Source: Corynebacterium pacaense
GTDB lineage: Bacteria; Actinomycetota; Actinomycetes; Mycobacteriales; Mycobacteriaceae
Direction: 5' to 3'
DNA length: 64,000 nt
Assembly: GCF_900169525.1 (NCBI RefSeq)
Contig: NZ_LT821239.1
Span: forward strand, 1,448,062 to 1,512,061
Shown: piece after piece, positions 55,337-63,842 of the stretch
Layout: each line of letters begins with the position of its first letter
How positions within the stretch are numbered: position 1 is the stretch's first letter
The notes under the pieces: generated by a model
Told to the model about the DNA's origin: nothing
The model's input: the letters and a program-made list of their open reading frames with translations, nothing else
The model's database searches: none
Translations under genes and position numbers: made by a program

Positions 55337-56218
55337 ATGCAGACAATCATTCCGGCCATCTGGTGCCAGGGCACCGCCGACGAGATGGCGCAGTTCTACC
55401 TTGACGCCTTCAGCACGGTTCCCGGCGGCGCGGAGGTCCTGGCACGGCGCACATATCCGGAGACCGGTCTGCTGGACTTCCAGAGACCCCTGGCGGGCAA
55501 GACGCTGACGGTGCAGCTGCGGATCGGGAACATGGAGATGACTCTGATCAACGCGGGCGGGGAGTTCACCCCGAATCCGTCCATCGGAATCATGCTGAAC
55601 TTCGATCCCTCTGTGGATAAGCGGGCGGCACGGAACCTGGATGCGGTATGGGACAGTCTCGCGCCCGGCGGACGCATCCTGATCGAAAGGGCGGAGTATC
55701 CCTTCAGTCCGAGATACGGCTGGGTCGAGGACCGCTTCGGTGTCAGTTGGCAGTTCATCCTCACACGGCCGGAAGGAGATCCCCGTCCCTTCGCCATGAT
55801 CTCGCTGCTCTTCCCGTCCGGGGCCCGCGGCGACCTTGCGCGGGCGGAGCGGTTGTGGACCTCGGTCATCCCCGCCTCCGAGATCGGGAGAAGCGTCGAG
55901 GAGCAGGGGGCCGTGGTGTTCTCGGAGTTTCGGCTCGGCGGTCAGTGGCTGACGGCCATGGATTCCACCGCGGGGGAGAACTATCCCTTCACTCCCGGGG
56001 TTTCCATGATGTATACGGCCCACGGCCAGGCGGAGATCGATAGGGTCTGGGAGGCCCTGAGCGCGGTTCCGGACGCCGAGCAGTGCGGCTGGCTGTGCGA
56101 TGAGTTCGGCGTCAGCTGGCAGATCGTCCCCGATAACATGGAACAGCTGCTTGATCGCCCGGGCGGCTTCACCAGGATGCTCGAGATGAAGAAGATCGAG
56201 ATTGATGGGTTCCGGTAG
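55337..56218 (+). CDS. VOC-superfamily protein, two PhnB-like domains
   Basis: The 293-residue protein is a tandem duplication of a VOC/PhnB-like domain. The first half starts MQTIIPAIWCQGTADEMAQF and the second starts near residue 155 (PFAMISLLFPSGARG). Both halves end with FGVSWQ-type motifs (DRFGVSWQF and DEFGVSWQIVP). Such proteins are often labelled 3-demethylubiquinone-9 methyltransferase, but the true function is unknown. It stands between the ChlI-VWA gene and cobO with its own promoter. Confidence 0.85.
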   Translation: MQTIIPAIWCQGTADEMAQFYLDAFSTVPGGAEVLARRTYPETGLLDFQRPLAGKTLTVQLRIGNMEMTLINAGGEFTPNPSIGIMLNFDPSVDKRAARNLDAVWDSLAPGGRILIERAEYPFSPRYGWVEDRFGVSWQFILTRPEGDPRPFAMISLLFPSGARGDLARAERLWTSVIPASEIGRSVEEQGAVVFSEFRLGGQWLTAMDSTAGENYPFTPGVSMMYTAHGQAEIDRVWEALSAVPDAEQCGWLCDEFGVSWQIVPDNMEQLLDRPGGFTRMLEMKKIEIDGFR

Positions 56219-56366
56219 CGGGATCCGGCGGTGGCTCCCACGGGGTTCCCGGGCGCCTTTTCCACCGCGTCCGATCCGGGCGGGGCATCAGGGCCCGGGC
56301 CCTTCGGCTGCGACGTAGGATATATGCAACACCCAACCGAGTACCGCCGTTGCAAGGAGCTTTTAC

Positions 56367-56987
56367 GTGCCACAGGGACAAGTCGATCCGGCCTCCATCC
56401 CCGATGACGGACTGACCACGCGTCAGCGTCGAAAACTACCCGTCACCGCGGTGCACACCGGTCCGGGCAAGGGGAAATCCACCGCGGCATTCGGCATGGC
56501 GCTGCGTGCATGGAACCAGGGGATGGACATCGGGGTCTTTCAGTTCGTCAAGTCGGCGAAATGGAAGGTCGGTGAGGAAACGGTGCTGCGCAGACTGGGA
56601 CAGCTCCACGATGACACCGGTGAGGGCGGACCCGTGCAGTGGCACAAGATGGGCGAGGGCTGGTCCTGGGCCAAGAAGCAGGGCAGCGAGGAGGACCACG
56701 CCCGTGACGCCGCGGCGGGGTGGGAGGAGATCAGGCGCCGTCTGCTGAACCAGGAGCATGATTTCTACGTCCTCGACGAGTTCACCTATCCCATCAAATG
56801 GGGATGGGTGGATATCGACGATGTGGTGGAGACCCTGCGCACCCGGCCCGGGACCCAGCATGTTGTGATCACCGGCAGGGATGCGGATCCGAAACTCGTG
56901 GAGGTCGCCGATCTGGTCACCGAGATGACCAAGATCAAGCACCCCATGGATGCGGGCAGGAAGGGTCAGAAGGGAATCGAATGGTAG
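56367..56987 (+). CDS. cobO: Cob(I)yrinic acid a,c-diamide adenosyltransferase (CobO)
   Basis: CobO transfers adenosine from ATP to the cobalt of corrinoids. The 206-residue protein has the P-loop GPGKGKSTAAFGMALRAWN near residue 31. It also has GMDIGVFQFVKSAKWK, YVLDEFTYPIKWGWVD and GRDADPKLVEVADLVTEM. AAGGAG lies before GTG 56367. Its stop overlaps the cobB start by 7 nt. Confidence 0.95.
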   Translation: MPQGQVDPASIPDDGLTTRQRRKLPVTAVHTGPGKGKSTAAFGMALRAWNQGMDIGVFQFVKSAKWKVGEETVLRRLGQLHDDTGEGGPVQWHKMGEGWSWAKKQGSEEDHARDAAAGWEEIRRRLLNQEHDFYVLDEFTYPIKWGWVDIDDVVETLRTRPGTQHVVITGRDADPKLVEVADLVTEMTKIKHPMDAGRKGQKGIEW

Positions 56988-58354
56988 CGGGGCTGGTCAT
57001 CGCCGCTCCGGCGTCTGGTACCGGGAAGACCACCGTGGCCACGGGGCTCATGCGTGCCCTGTCCCGGTCGCGTGCGGTGGCACCCTTCAAGGTCGGCCCC
57101 GATTTCATCGACCCCGGATACCACGGAATGGCCTGTGGCAGGGCTGGCCGGAATCTGGATTCGGTGATGTGCGGACCGGAGCTCATCGGTGGACTCTATG
57201 CACACGGTGCGAAGGGAGCGGACATCGCAGTCGTCGAGGGTGTGATGGGGCTTTTCGACGGCCGCATCACCCCGGGCACCGGCGCGGTTGCCCCTGCCGC
57301 GGGCTCCACCGCCGAGATCGCGGCACTGCTGGGCCTGCCGGTTGTTCTCGTTGTTGATGTGCGCGGCATGAGCCAGTCCGTCGGCGCCCTGGTCAGGGGT
57401 TTCGCCACCGTCGACTCCGGGGTCGCCGTCGCGGGGGTCATCCTGAACAAGGTGGGAACCGACCGGCACGAGGCGGTGTGCAGGCAGGCGGTGGAGGATC
57501 AGGGAATCCCGGTGCTGGGGGCGATCCCGCGGGTCGACGACGTCGAGGTCCCCTCCCGTCACCTGGGTCTGATCACCGCCGAGGAGCACGGGCATGCCGC
57601 CGAGTCGGCCATCGACGCCATGGCCGCACTGATCCGCAGGCACGTTGATATCGACGCCGTGGTGCGTCTGGCGGCCGAACCCGCCCCCTCCACCGAATGG
57701 GATGCGGCGGCGGGCGTCGAAAAGCGGGAGAACGTGGTGGTGGCGATGGCATCGGGCAGGGCCTTCAACTTCGCCTACCCCGAGCATATTGAGCTGCTGG
57801 AGGCGGCGGGGGCGCGGGTGCGCAGATTTGATCCCCTGACCCAGGATCTGCCCGAGTGCGACGGACTGGTGATCCCGGGGGGCTTCCCCGAGGAGCATGT
57901 GGAGGTGCTCGCCGGCAGGGGGAGACTGCGTGCGCAGGTGCGCAGCCACGTCGAGGCGGGGAAACCGGTGCACGCGGAGTGCGCCGGGCTGCTGTGGCTG
58001 GTGGAGACACTCGATGCGCACCCCATGCTCGGGGTGATCGGCACGCATGCGGCAATGGGGCGTCGACTGACCCTGGGATACCGCGAGGCCGTTGCGCTCG
58101 GGGATTCCGTGCTATTCGCCGCGGGGGAGAGACTGGTCGGGCACGAATTCCATCACACCGCGCTGACGAGCGGTCGTGCGCCGGGGTGGGATTCCGCCTG
58201 GGCGTGGCGTGCCTGGTCGGGGGAGACGGTGCGGGAGGGTTTCATCCGGGGGAATGTGCATGCCTCCTATCTGCATGTCCACCCCGCCGCGGTCCCCGGG
58301 GCGATCTCGAGGTTCGTAGGCGCCTGCGCTCAGGTGCCGCAGAAGGTCATGTAA
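56981..58354 (+). CDS. cobB: Cobyrinic acid a,c-diamide synthase (CobB)
   Basis: CobB amidates the a and c side chains of (hydrogeno)byrinic acid, one step before CobO/CobQ. The 457-residue protein has the dethiobiotin-synthase-like ATP site LVIAAPASGTGKTTVATGLM and FKVGPDFIDPGYHGMACGRA. The glutaminase-like domain contains VIPGGFPEEHVEVLAG, HAECAGLLWL with the catalytic Cys, and HEFHHTALTS. It is coupled to cobO. Its last 25 nt overlap selO on the opposite strand. Confidence 0.95.
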   Translation: MVAGLVIAAPASGTGKTTVATGLMRALSRSRAVAPFKVGPDFIDPGYHGMACGRAGRNLDSVMCGPELIGGLYAHGAKGADIAVVEGVMGLFDGRITPGTGAVAPAAGSTAEIAALLGLPVVLVVDVRGMSQSVGALVRGFATVDSGVAVAGVILNKVGTDRHEAVCRQAVEDQGIPVLGAIPRVDDVEVPSRHLGLITAEEHGHAAESAIDAMAALIRRHVDIDAVVRLAAEPAPSTEWDAAAGVEKRENVVVAMASGRAFNFAYPEHIELLEAAGARVRRFDPLTQDLPECDGLVIPGGFPEEHVEVLAGRGRLRAQVRSHVEAGKPVHAECAGLLWLVETLDAHPMLGVIGTHAAMGRRLTLGYREAVALGDSVLFAAGERLVGHEFHHTALTSGRAPGWDSAWAWRAWSGETVREGFIRGNVHASYLHVHPAAVPGAISRFVGACAQVPQKVM

Positions 58355-59760
58355 TTCTCCTCGAATCCGTCCGGGCTCGGCGCCTCCAGGCGTTCCAGTC
58401 CCGCACGGCGTTCAAAGGGTGAGGTCACGGCATCCAGAAGAACGTGGAAACGCTCAAGATCACCGGCAACGGCGTCCGTGAGCGCCTCCTCGACGAGATG
58501 GTTCCTGGGTATGTAGATCGGGTTGATTCCGGCCATGGCGACGCGGTCCGGGCTGAGGCGGTCCCAGCGTGCGCGCCAATCCTCGAATCCAGCCGGTAGC
58601 CGACCCCCCTCCGTCAGGGCGCGGTTGAGGGTGGTCAGATCGGGGGAGTGGGCGATCAGCAGCTGGTGGAACTCATCGATGATCTCGTGTTCGCCGGCAC
58701 CGATTCCCAGTGAGGTGGCCATCTCGGCGTACCAGGCGTCTCGGTAGCGTTGACCAAAGGAAGCCATCAGCTCCCTGGCCCTGGTCAGACCCTCATCCGG
58801 GGTGTCCCCGAACAGCGGGAAGATCGTCTCGGCCAATCGCGCGAGGTTCCAGCCGAGGATGCTCGGCTGGTTCCCGTATGCGTATCGGCCCTGGTTGTCA
58901 ATGGAGCTGTACACCGCATCCTCGCGGTAGCGTTCCATGAAGGCGCAGGGGCCGTAGTCGATCGTCTCCCCGGAGATCAGCGTGTTGTCGGTGTTCAGCA
59001 CGCCGTGGACGAACCCGAGACGCATCCATTTCGCGGCGAGGCCGGCCAGCCGGGAGAGCACGGCGTCAAACATCCCGGTGTACAGCTGCTGTGCGGGACC
59101 ACCGACCGCCAGGTCGGGGAAATGTCGCTCGATGGCGTGATCGGCCAGCCTCGCGCTCAGGTCGATGCCTCCGGCGATATTGGCGTACTGGAAGGACCCG
59201 ATCCGGATATGGCTGGTGGCCACCCGTACCAACACCGCGCCGGGCACGACGGAGCCGCGTTGGATCCTGCGCCCGGTCGTCAGTACCGCCAGCGAACGAG
59301 TGGTGGGAACACCCAGGGCGTGCAGTGACTCGGAGATGATGTACTCGCGCAGAATGGGGCCGAGCGCACCGCGTCCGTCGGCGCCACGGGAAAATGGGGT
59401 TCTGCCCGAGCCCTTGAGGTGCACATCCCGGAGGACGCCGTCGGTGGATTCGGCCTCCCCCAGCAGGATCGCCCGGCCGTCGCCGAGGCTGGGGACGAAC
59501 TGTCCGAACTGGTGCCCCGCGTAGCCCTGGGCGACAATCCTGGAGACCGGCTGCTCATTGAGACCGAGCAGGAAGAGCATACCCTCGGGGTTGCGCAGCC
59601 ACTCCGGGTCCATACCGAGCAGGCGTGCCAGTGGTTCATTGAGGATCACCAGCGAGGGCTCGGGGGCCTCCTCCCCGTGCCAGGGGGCGGCCAGTTCAGG
59701 GAACGCATCGGCGAACCGGGACTGCAGAATGAACGGGGTTGTGGAGTCTCCGGTACTCAT
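58330..59760 (-). CDS. selO: Protein adenylyltransferase SelO (YdiU family)
   Basis: SelO is a pseudokinase that transfers AMP to hydroxyl side chains of proteins and is linked to redox stress. The 476-residue product is full length, with GHQFGQFVPSLGDGRAILLG and DVHLKGSGRTPFSRGADGRG. A catalytic loop HGVLNTDNTLISGETIDYGP and a DYGP replacing the usual DFG are visible. Like many bacterial SelO proteins it ends with a conserved Cys (YMTFCGT), where mammalian SelO has selenocysteine. Its promoter overlaps that of cobA, its divergent neighbour. Confidence 0.93.
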   Translation of the reverse strand: MSTGDSTTPFILQSRFADAFPELAAPWHGEEAPEPSLVILNEPLARLLGMDPEWLRNPEGMLFLLGLNEQPVSRIVAQGYAGHQFGQFVPSLGDGRAILLGEAESTDGVLRDVHLKGSGRTPFSRGADGRGALGPILREYIISESLHALGVPTTRSLAVLTTGRRIQRGSVVPGAVLVRVATSHIRIGSFQYANIAGGIDLSARLADHAIERHFPDLAVGGPAQQLYTGMFDAVLSRLAGLAAKWMRLGFVHGVLNTDNTLISGETIDYGPCAFMERYREDAVYSSIDNQGRYAYGNQPSILGWNLARLAETIFPLFGDTPDEGLTRARELMASFGQRYRDAWYAEMATSLGIGAGEHEIIDEFHQLLIAHSPDLTTLNRALTEGGRLPAGFEDWRARWDRLSPDRVAMAGINPIYIPRNHLVEEALTDAVAGDLERFHVLLDAVTSPFERRAGLERLEAPSPDGFEENYMTFCGT

Positions 59761-59766
59761 GGTGCC

Positions 59767-59793
59767 AGCTTAGCCAACAAGGGCGGCTAGGAT
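59767..59793. promoter_or_regulatory. Back-to-back leaderless -10 boxes of selO and cobA
   Basis: On the minus strand TAAGCT (59767-59772) lies 6 nt before the selO ATG. On the plus strand TAGGAT (59788-59793) lies 8 nt before the cobA ATG. The boxes are 15 nt apart, so each gene's -35 region falls in the coding region of the other gene. Confidence 0.5.
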
Positions 59794-59801
59794 GTTTACC
59801 C

Positions 59802-60575
59802 ATGAATGTGGATCCGCAGCATGACACCCCCCACCCGCTCCCGACAGTCGCCCTCGTCGGCGGAGGGCCGGGTGCCTGGGATCTGATCACCGTCAGGGGT
59901 ATGAGGCGCCTCCGGGACGCCGACGTCATTCTCACCGATCACCTCGGTCCCACCGCGGAACTGGAGAAGCTGTGTGACGTCTCTGGTAAGGAGGTCGTCG
60001 ATGTCTCGAAGCTGCCCTACGGCAAACAGGTGGCGCAGTCCCGGATCAACGAGCTGCTGGTCCGCTACGCCCGTGAGGGCAAGAAGGTGGTCCGGCTCAA
60101 GGGCGGGGATCCCTACGTCTTCGGCAGGGGCTTCGAGGAGCTGCAGCACCTAGCCGAGCATGGGATCGCCTGCGAGGTGATACCGGGGGTGACCAGCGCG
60201 ATCTCCGTTCCGGGTGCGGTGGGGATCCCGATCACCCAGCGGGGGGTCGTCCATTCATTCACCGTCATCTCGGGCCATCTTCCACCCGGCCACCCCTCCT
60301 CGCTGCTCGACTGGGCGGCGCTGGCGCGCAGCGGGGGAACACTTTCGGTGATCATGGGGGTCAGGAACGCGGCAGCTATCGCCACCGCGCTTATCGACGG
60401 AGGCCTCAGCGGCTCCACACCCGCCGCGGTCATCCAGGAGGGCACCACGGAGGCACAGAGATCCTTCACCTGCACCCTGGACACCCTCGGGGAGAGGATC
60501 GTATCGGAGGGTGTGCGACCCCCCGCCGTCTACGTGATCGGAGAAGTGGCGGGACTGCGGCACCACGGTGGGTAG
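59802..60575 (+). CDS. cobA: Uroporphyrinogen-III C-methyltransferase
   Basis: CobA (SUMT) methylates uroporphyrinogen III twice to precorrin-2, the entry to cobalamin and siroheme. The 257-residue protein shows VALVGGGPGAWDLITVRGMR, YGKQVAQSRINELLV, VVRLKGGDPYVFGRG and VIPGVTSAISVPGAVGIPIT. No CobA-CysG fusion is seen; this is the simple form. ATG 59802 has a leaderless-type promoter. The chlI paralogue follows after 77 nt. Confidence 0.95.
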   Translation: MNVDPQHDTPHPLPTVALVGGGPGAWDLITVRGMRRLRDADVILTDHLGPTAELEKLCDVSGKEVVDVSKLPYGKQVAQSRINELLVRYAREGKKVVRLKGGDPYVFGRGFEELQHLAEHGIACEVIPGVTSAISVPGAVGIPITQRGVVHSFTVISGHLPPGHPSSLLDWAALARSGGTLSVIMGVRNAAAIATALIDGGLSGSTPAAVIQEGTTEAQRSFTCTLDTLGERIVSEGVRPPAVYVIGEVAGLRHHGG

Positions 60576-60652
60576 AGTGACCATCGGTGGGTGTGATCCC
60601 GTCACCGGGGCGGGCCACACCGCCGGCGAACCGAAGAAAGGTTGATTCATCC

Positions 60653-61606
60653 ATGTCAACGAACCCACGCAGCCAGTTTCCCTTTTCCGCGGTGGTCGGC
60701 CAGGAGGAGCTTCGTCTCGCACTGATCCTCACGGCAATTTCACCGCGCATCGGCGGGGTGGTGATCCGCGGGGAGAAGGGGACGGCGAAGACGACCACCG
60801 TGCGTGCCTTCGCGGGTTTGCTCGGGGATGCGCCGCTGGTCAATCTTCCCCTCGGAGCCACCGAGGACCGGGTGGTGGGATCGCTGAACATGGAAACGGT
60901 GCTCACCACCGGACGGGCGGAGTATCAGCCGGGCCTGCTGGCGCAGGCCGATGGCGGTGTGCTGTACGTCGATGAGGTCAACCTGCTCGCCGATCACCTC
61001 GTGGATGCGCTTCTCGACGCCGCGGCAAGCGGGCGGGTCTCCATCGAGAGGGACGGCATCTCGCACACCTCACCGGCGAGTTTCGTCCTGGTTGGCACCA
61101 TGAACCCGGAGGAGGGGGAGCTGCGCCCCCAGCTGCTGGACCGCTTCGGGCTCGCCGTTGACGTGGTTGCCTCCCATGATCCCCGGGTCCGGGTTGAGAT
61201 CATCAGGCGCAGACTCGCCTTCGAGGCCGACCCGGAGGGGTACTCCCGGCAATGGGTGGACGCGGACGCGGAGATCTCCCGGCGGATCCGCGGGGCCAGG
61301 GAACTGCTGGCAGAGGTCGAGCTTCCCGATGCCATCCTCTCGCAGATCGCCTGGCTGTGCGCGAACATCGATGTCGACGGCATGCGCGCGGATCTGGTGA
61401 TCACCCGCACCGCCGTGGCACACGCGGCCTGGTCAGGTCGAGCCACCGTGATTGATGAGGACGTGGAGAGGGCCGCGCACCTGGCACTGCCGCACCGACG
61501 GCGCAGAAACCCCTTTGATGCGCCCGAGCTGATGGAGCAGACACTTCAGGACGCGCTGGTGCAGGCCCGTAACTTCGATGGCGCCGGGGTCCCGACGAAC
61601 CACTGA
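60653..61606 (+). CDS. Second ChlI-like chelatase AAA+ ATPase
   Basis: The 317-residue protein closely parallels the AAA+ half of the ChlI-VWA fusion 7 kb upstream. It has [57 protein letters not shown] and [20 protein letters not shown]. It ends after the helical lid with [16 protein letters not shown] and has no VWA domain. It would need a VWA or D subunit from elsewhere, perhaps from the fusion protein. It follows cobA, whose product feeds cobalamin synthesis. ATG 60653 is chosen as the only conserved-looking start. Confidence 0.88.
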   Translation: MSTNPRSQFPFSAVVGQEELRLALILTAISPRIGGVVIRGEKGTAKTTTVRAFAGLLGDAPLVNLPLGATEDRVVGSLNMETVLTTGRAEYQPGLLAQADGGVLYVDEVNLLADHLVDALLDAAASGRVSIERDGISHTSPASFVLVGTMNPEEGELRPQLLDRFGLAVDVVASHDPRVRVEIIRRRLAFEADPEGYSRQWVDADAEISRRIRGARELLAEVELPDAILSQIAWLCANIDVDGMRADLVITRTAVAHAAWSGRATVIDEDVERAAHLALPHRRRRNPFDAPELMEQTLQDALVQARNFDGAGVPTNH

Positions 61607-61619
61607 GACCGGCCGGTGC

Positions 61620-62756
61620 CTACTGCACGCGGGTGGTCCTTCCCTCCATCCGGAGGAACTCGGCGAGGTAGGGAAGGGAAAACTCGACCTTCCCCCAGCC
61701 CGAGGGATTGATCAGTTCGCGGTCAATGAGTTTGGAGCGGGTGTCGGTGGTGGCATGGACGCTCTTTCCCAGAGCCTCCGCGATCTCCGAGGTGGATACC
61801 TCCCTGGCCGCGACGGACAGATCGGCCATGGCGCGCAGATAGTTCATTTGTGCGGGTGGAACACCCTTGAGGGAGGGAAGATGGACCTGCCTGCCCATGG
61901 TCTCCACGGCCTCGGAACGGGAGGACTCCACGTGGGCGTCGGTGATCGCCGGGGCGCCCTCGCCGGCCGCGGCGGCCCAGGACAGTGCGCCGACGAGCTG
62001 GACGAGGTAGGGGTAGCCACCGGCCATGGCGGCAGCCAGTTCCACCGCCGACGGTTGGAAGGGCCGGCCCGATTCCGCCGCAGTGCCGCCGAGGGTGGCG
62101 CGGGAGTCCTCCTCGGTCAGGGGGCCGAGTTCGAATCGGCGCGCGCGCCGGAGAAAGGTGGTGCCGGGGAGGTTGAGGAGGGCATCGACACCCTGGGTGA
62201 GGCCGGCGACAACGAAACTGATCTCCATGTCATCCCGGATGAGATCCTGGTGTGCCTCGGCGAGTTCGGAGAGCGCATCCGGGGAGGCATCCTGGACCTC
62301 GTCGAGGGTGATCAGCACCCCGGTCCCGCTGAGCTTCGACAGCAGCGTCCGCAGGCGTGAGATGAGTGTGGGGGCGGGTGCATCATCGTCATCGAAATCG
62401 GTCTCCACACCACCGATCCCGGCGATACGCACCCCGGTCAGCTTCCTGCGTTGTGGTGGGTCGAGCTGCCGGATCTTCTCCGGAATGGTCGAGTTGACCA
62501 GTGTGGAGATCGTTCCTCCGCGACCCGGGGCACGGATGATCACCCAGCCGCGCCGAGCCGCTATGTCCTCGAGTTCGGTCAGGAGAACGGTCTTGCCGAT
62601 CCCCCTGGAGCCACTGATCACGATGCTCCTGGTGGGGTCACCCGGGCCGGCGATGAGGGCAGCCTCGAAATCTTCAAGGATTCGGCGGCGGCCGGCCCAG
62701 ATCCGCGGGGAGGCGCCGAATGTGGGCCGGAAGGGGTTAGGGCTAGGTTCACTCAT
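61620..62756 (-). CDS. AAA+ ATPase with C-terminal winged-helix-like region (ORC/AAA_16-like)
   Basis: The 378-residue protein has a P-loop (SGSRGIGKTVLLTELEDIAA) near residue 48 and Walker B GVLITLDEVQDASPDAL near 149. The sensor-like VAGLTQGVDALLNLPGTTFL and a C-terminal segment TSEIAEALGKSVHATTDTRS with KLIDRELINPSGWGKVEFSL look like a winged helix. This layout resembles the Orc1/Cdc6- and STAND-type AAA_16 ATPases, but I cannot assign a named family or function. It is leaderless-like (TACACT 6 nt before the ATG). Four TTGATAA repeats lie immediately upstream. Confidence 0.8.
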   Translation of the reverse strand: MSEPSPNPFRPTFGASPRIWAGRRRILEDFEAALIAGPGDPTRSIVISGSRGIGKTVLLTELEDIAARRGWVIIRAPGRGGTISTLVNSTIPEKIRQLDPPQRRKLTGVRIAGIGGVETDFDDDDAPAPTLISRLRTLLSKLSGTGVLITLDEVQDASPDALSELAEAHQDLIRDDMEISFVVAGLTQGVDALLNLPGTTFLRRARRFELGPLTEEDSRATLGGTAAESGRPFQPSAVELAAAMAGGYPYLVQLVGALSWAAAAGEGAPAITDAHVESSRSEAVETMGRQVHLPSLKGVPPAQMNYLRAMADLSVAAREVSTSEIAEALGKSVHATTDTRSKLIDRELINPSGWGKVEFSLPYLAEFLRMEGRTTRVQ

Positions 62757-62762
62757 GGTAAC

Positions 62763-62768
62763 AGTGTA
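62763..62768 (-). promoter_or_regulatory. Candidate leaderless -10 box of the AAA+ ATPase gene
   Basis: On the minus strand TACACT lies 6 nt before the ATG at 62756. The TTGATAA repeats begin 22 nt further upstream, at the -35 region. Confidence 0.5.
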
Positions 62769-62790
62769 AAACAGGCGGCGGTGCCACCGA

Positions 62791-62830
62791 TTGATAAATT
62801 GATAAATCTCAAAGATTGATAATTTGATAA
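62791..62830. repeat. Four TTGATAA direct repeats before the ATPase gene
   Basis: Exact copies are at 62791-62797, 62799-62805, 62816-62822 and 62824-62830. They form two pairs with 8-nt period, and the pairs are 25 nt apart from first copy to third. The block is AT-rich in a GC-rich genome and sits between the yaaA stop and the ATPase promoter. A protein binding in phase, possibly the ATPase itself, is a plausible reader. Confidence 0.75.
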
Positions 62831-63568
62831 TTAAACAACCAGTGTGAGCTGCCCCCTCTTTCGATCATCCACTTCCACGGACATGCCCGCCGAGCGGGCG
62901 ATGTCGGCGACCTCGGAGGAGCTCGAGACTCCGGGGTCCGAGATTGCCAGCACGCGCGCCAGCTCCCCCTTGTGGTGCTTGTTGAAGTGGCTGACCACCT
63001 TCCGGCTCCCGTCCGGCATCAGCGATTCCACCCGGACCGTCACCGCGCCGGGCAGCCGCCCCAACTGTTGGTAGACGCCGCTGCGCAGATCCACCACCAG
63101 CTCGTCGATATCTGCCAGCGAGTCCGATATGGAACGGCCCCACCTGGCTCTCATCGTCGGGGTCGATCCATCTGCGGCGGGTAACCTGGTGCCCCCGGAG
63201 AGCCGGTAATGCGGAATCGGATCGAGGGCGCCGAGAACTCCGAAGAGTGCGGAACCCACCGCGAGGCGCCGCAGCGCCGTCGGTGGGAGGGTCGCCGGGG
63301 ACAGGGCGTCGAAAAGCACCCCCGAGTAGCGGTGGATCGCCGGCATCGTCGGGCTGCCGAGCAGGTGCCGGTTGGCCTCGGCCTCGGCGCGCAGCTTTTC
63401 CGAGATTCCGAGCACGGGCAGTGCGTCATCCACCGGCAGAGCGCTTAGATCCTCGATGATCCGTTCCCGTCGGGGAGTGAGCTCCGGAAAACTCAGGTCC
63501 CCGAGATTCAGGGCTGCGCCGGTGCCGCCGGGTGTCTTCGTCTCGGATGGTGGGAGGAGGATGAGCAT
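62831..63568 (-). CDS. yaaA: Peroxide stress protein YaaA
   Basis: YaaA (DUF328) limits intracellular iron during hydrogen peroxide stress and has a DNA-binding fold. The 245-residue protein has the family start MLILLPPSETKTPGG, LFGVLGALDPIPHYRL, and a C-terminal region SHFNKHHKGELARVLA. ATG 63568 is preferred over 63583; TACGCT lies 6 nt before it. It is upstream of the AAA+ ATPase on the same strand, with only the repeat block between. Confidence 0.9.
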   Translation of the reverse strand: MLILLPPSETKTPGGTGAALNLGDLSFPELTPRRERIIEDLSALPVDDALPVLGISEKLRAEAEANRHLLGSPTMPAIHRYSGVLFDALSPATLPPTALRRLAVGSALFGVLGALDPIPHYRLSGGTRLPAADGSTPTMRARWGRSISDSLADIDELVVDLRSGVYQQLGRLPGAVTVRVESLMPDGSRKVVSHFNKHHKGELARVLAISDPGVSSSSEVADIARSAGMSVEVDDRKRGQLTLVV

Positions 63569-63574
63569 TGATCC

Positions 63575-63580
63575 AGCGTA
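63575..63580 (-). promoter_or_regulatory. Candidate leaderless -10 box of yaaA
   Basis: On the minus strand TACGCT lies 6 nt before the ATG at 63568. Confidence 0.45.
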
Positions 63581-63618
63581 CAAAACGCCAGCGGTGACCC
63601 CCGCCGAGGGGGTCGTCG

Positions 63619-63804
63619 GTCAGTGTTGATGACCCGCGGGGACCCGGCTGTCGTATTCGATCGCAGCGTCTTGGCCAGGAAACGCTTGGCCGCCGCGACA
63701 TTGCGCTTCGGAGAGAGATAAAAGTCCAGGGTCTGCCCACCGGCGGTAATAGCCCGGTAGAGATAGCACCACCTGCCGCCGACCCGGATTGGTTCGCCCC
63801 GGGT
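63619..63804 (-). pseudogene. Remnant of an IS6-family transposase
   Basis: Read on the minus strand from 63804 the frame gives RGEPIRVGGRWCYLYRAITA, then GGQTLDFYLSPKRNVAAAKR and FLAKTLRSNTTAGSPRVIN. This matches the central part of IS6/IS26-type transposases (the usual RWHYLYRAVD...LSPKRDAAAAKRF segment). A stop lies just upstream (63805-63807) and the flanking sequence does not continue the gene, so only about 60 codons remain. It lies next to an IS3-type element start. Confidence 0.7.
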
Positions 63805-63842
63805 TTAATGGAGGGTAGGAAATTGGAAAAGGAAACCCTTAC

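Noticed and set aside
56219..56366. A cobalamin riboswitch before cobO
   Set aside because: The 150-nt gap has no B12-box-like core that I can recognise and ends in an ordinary ribosome binding site.
53476..61606. The two ChlI genes as an assembly duplication
   Set aside because: They differ throughout at the residue level and only one has the VWA domain, so they are true paralogues.
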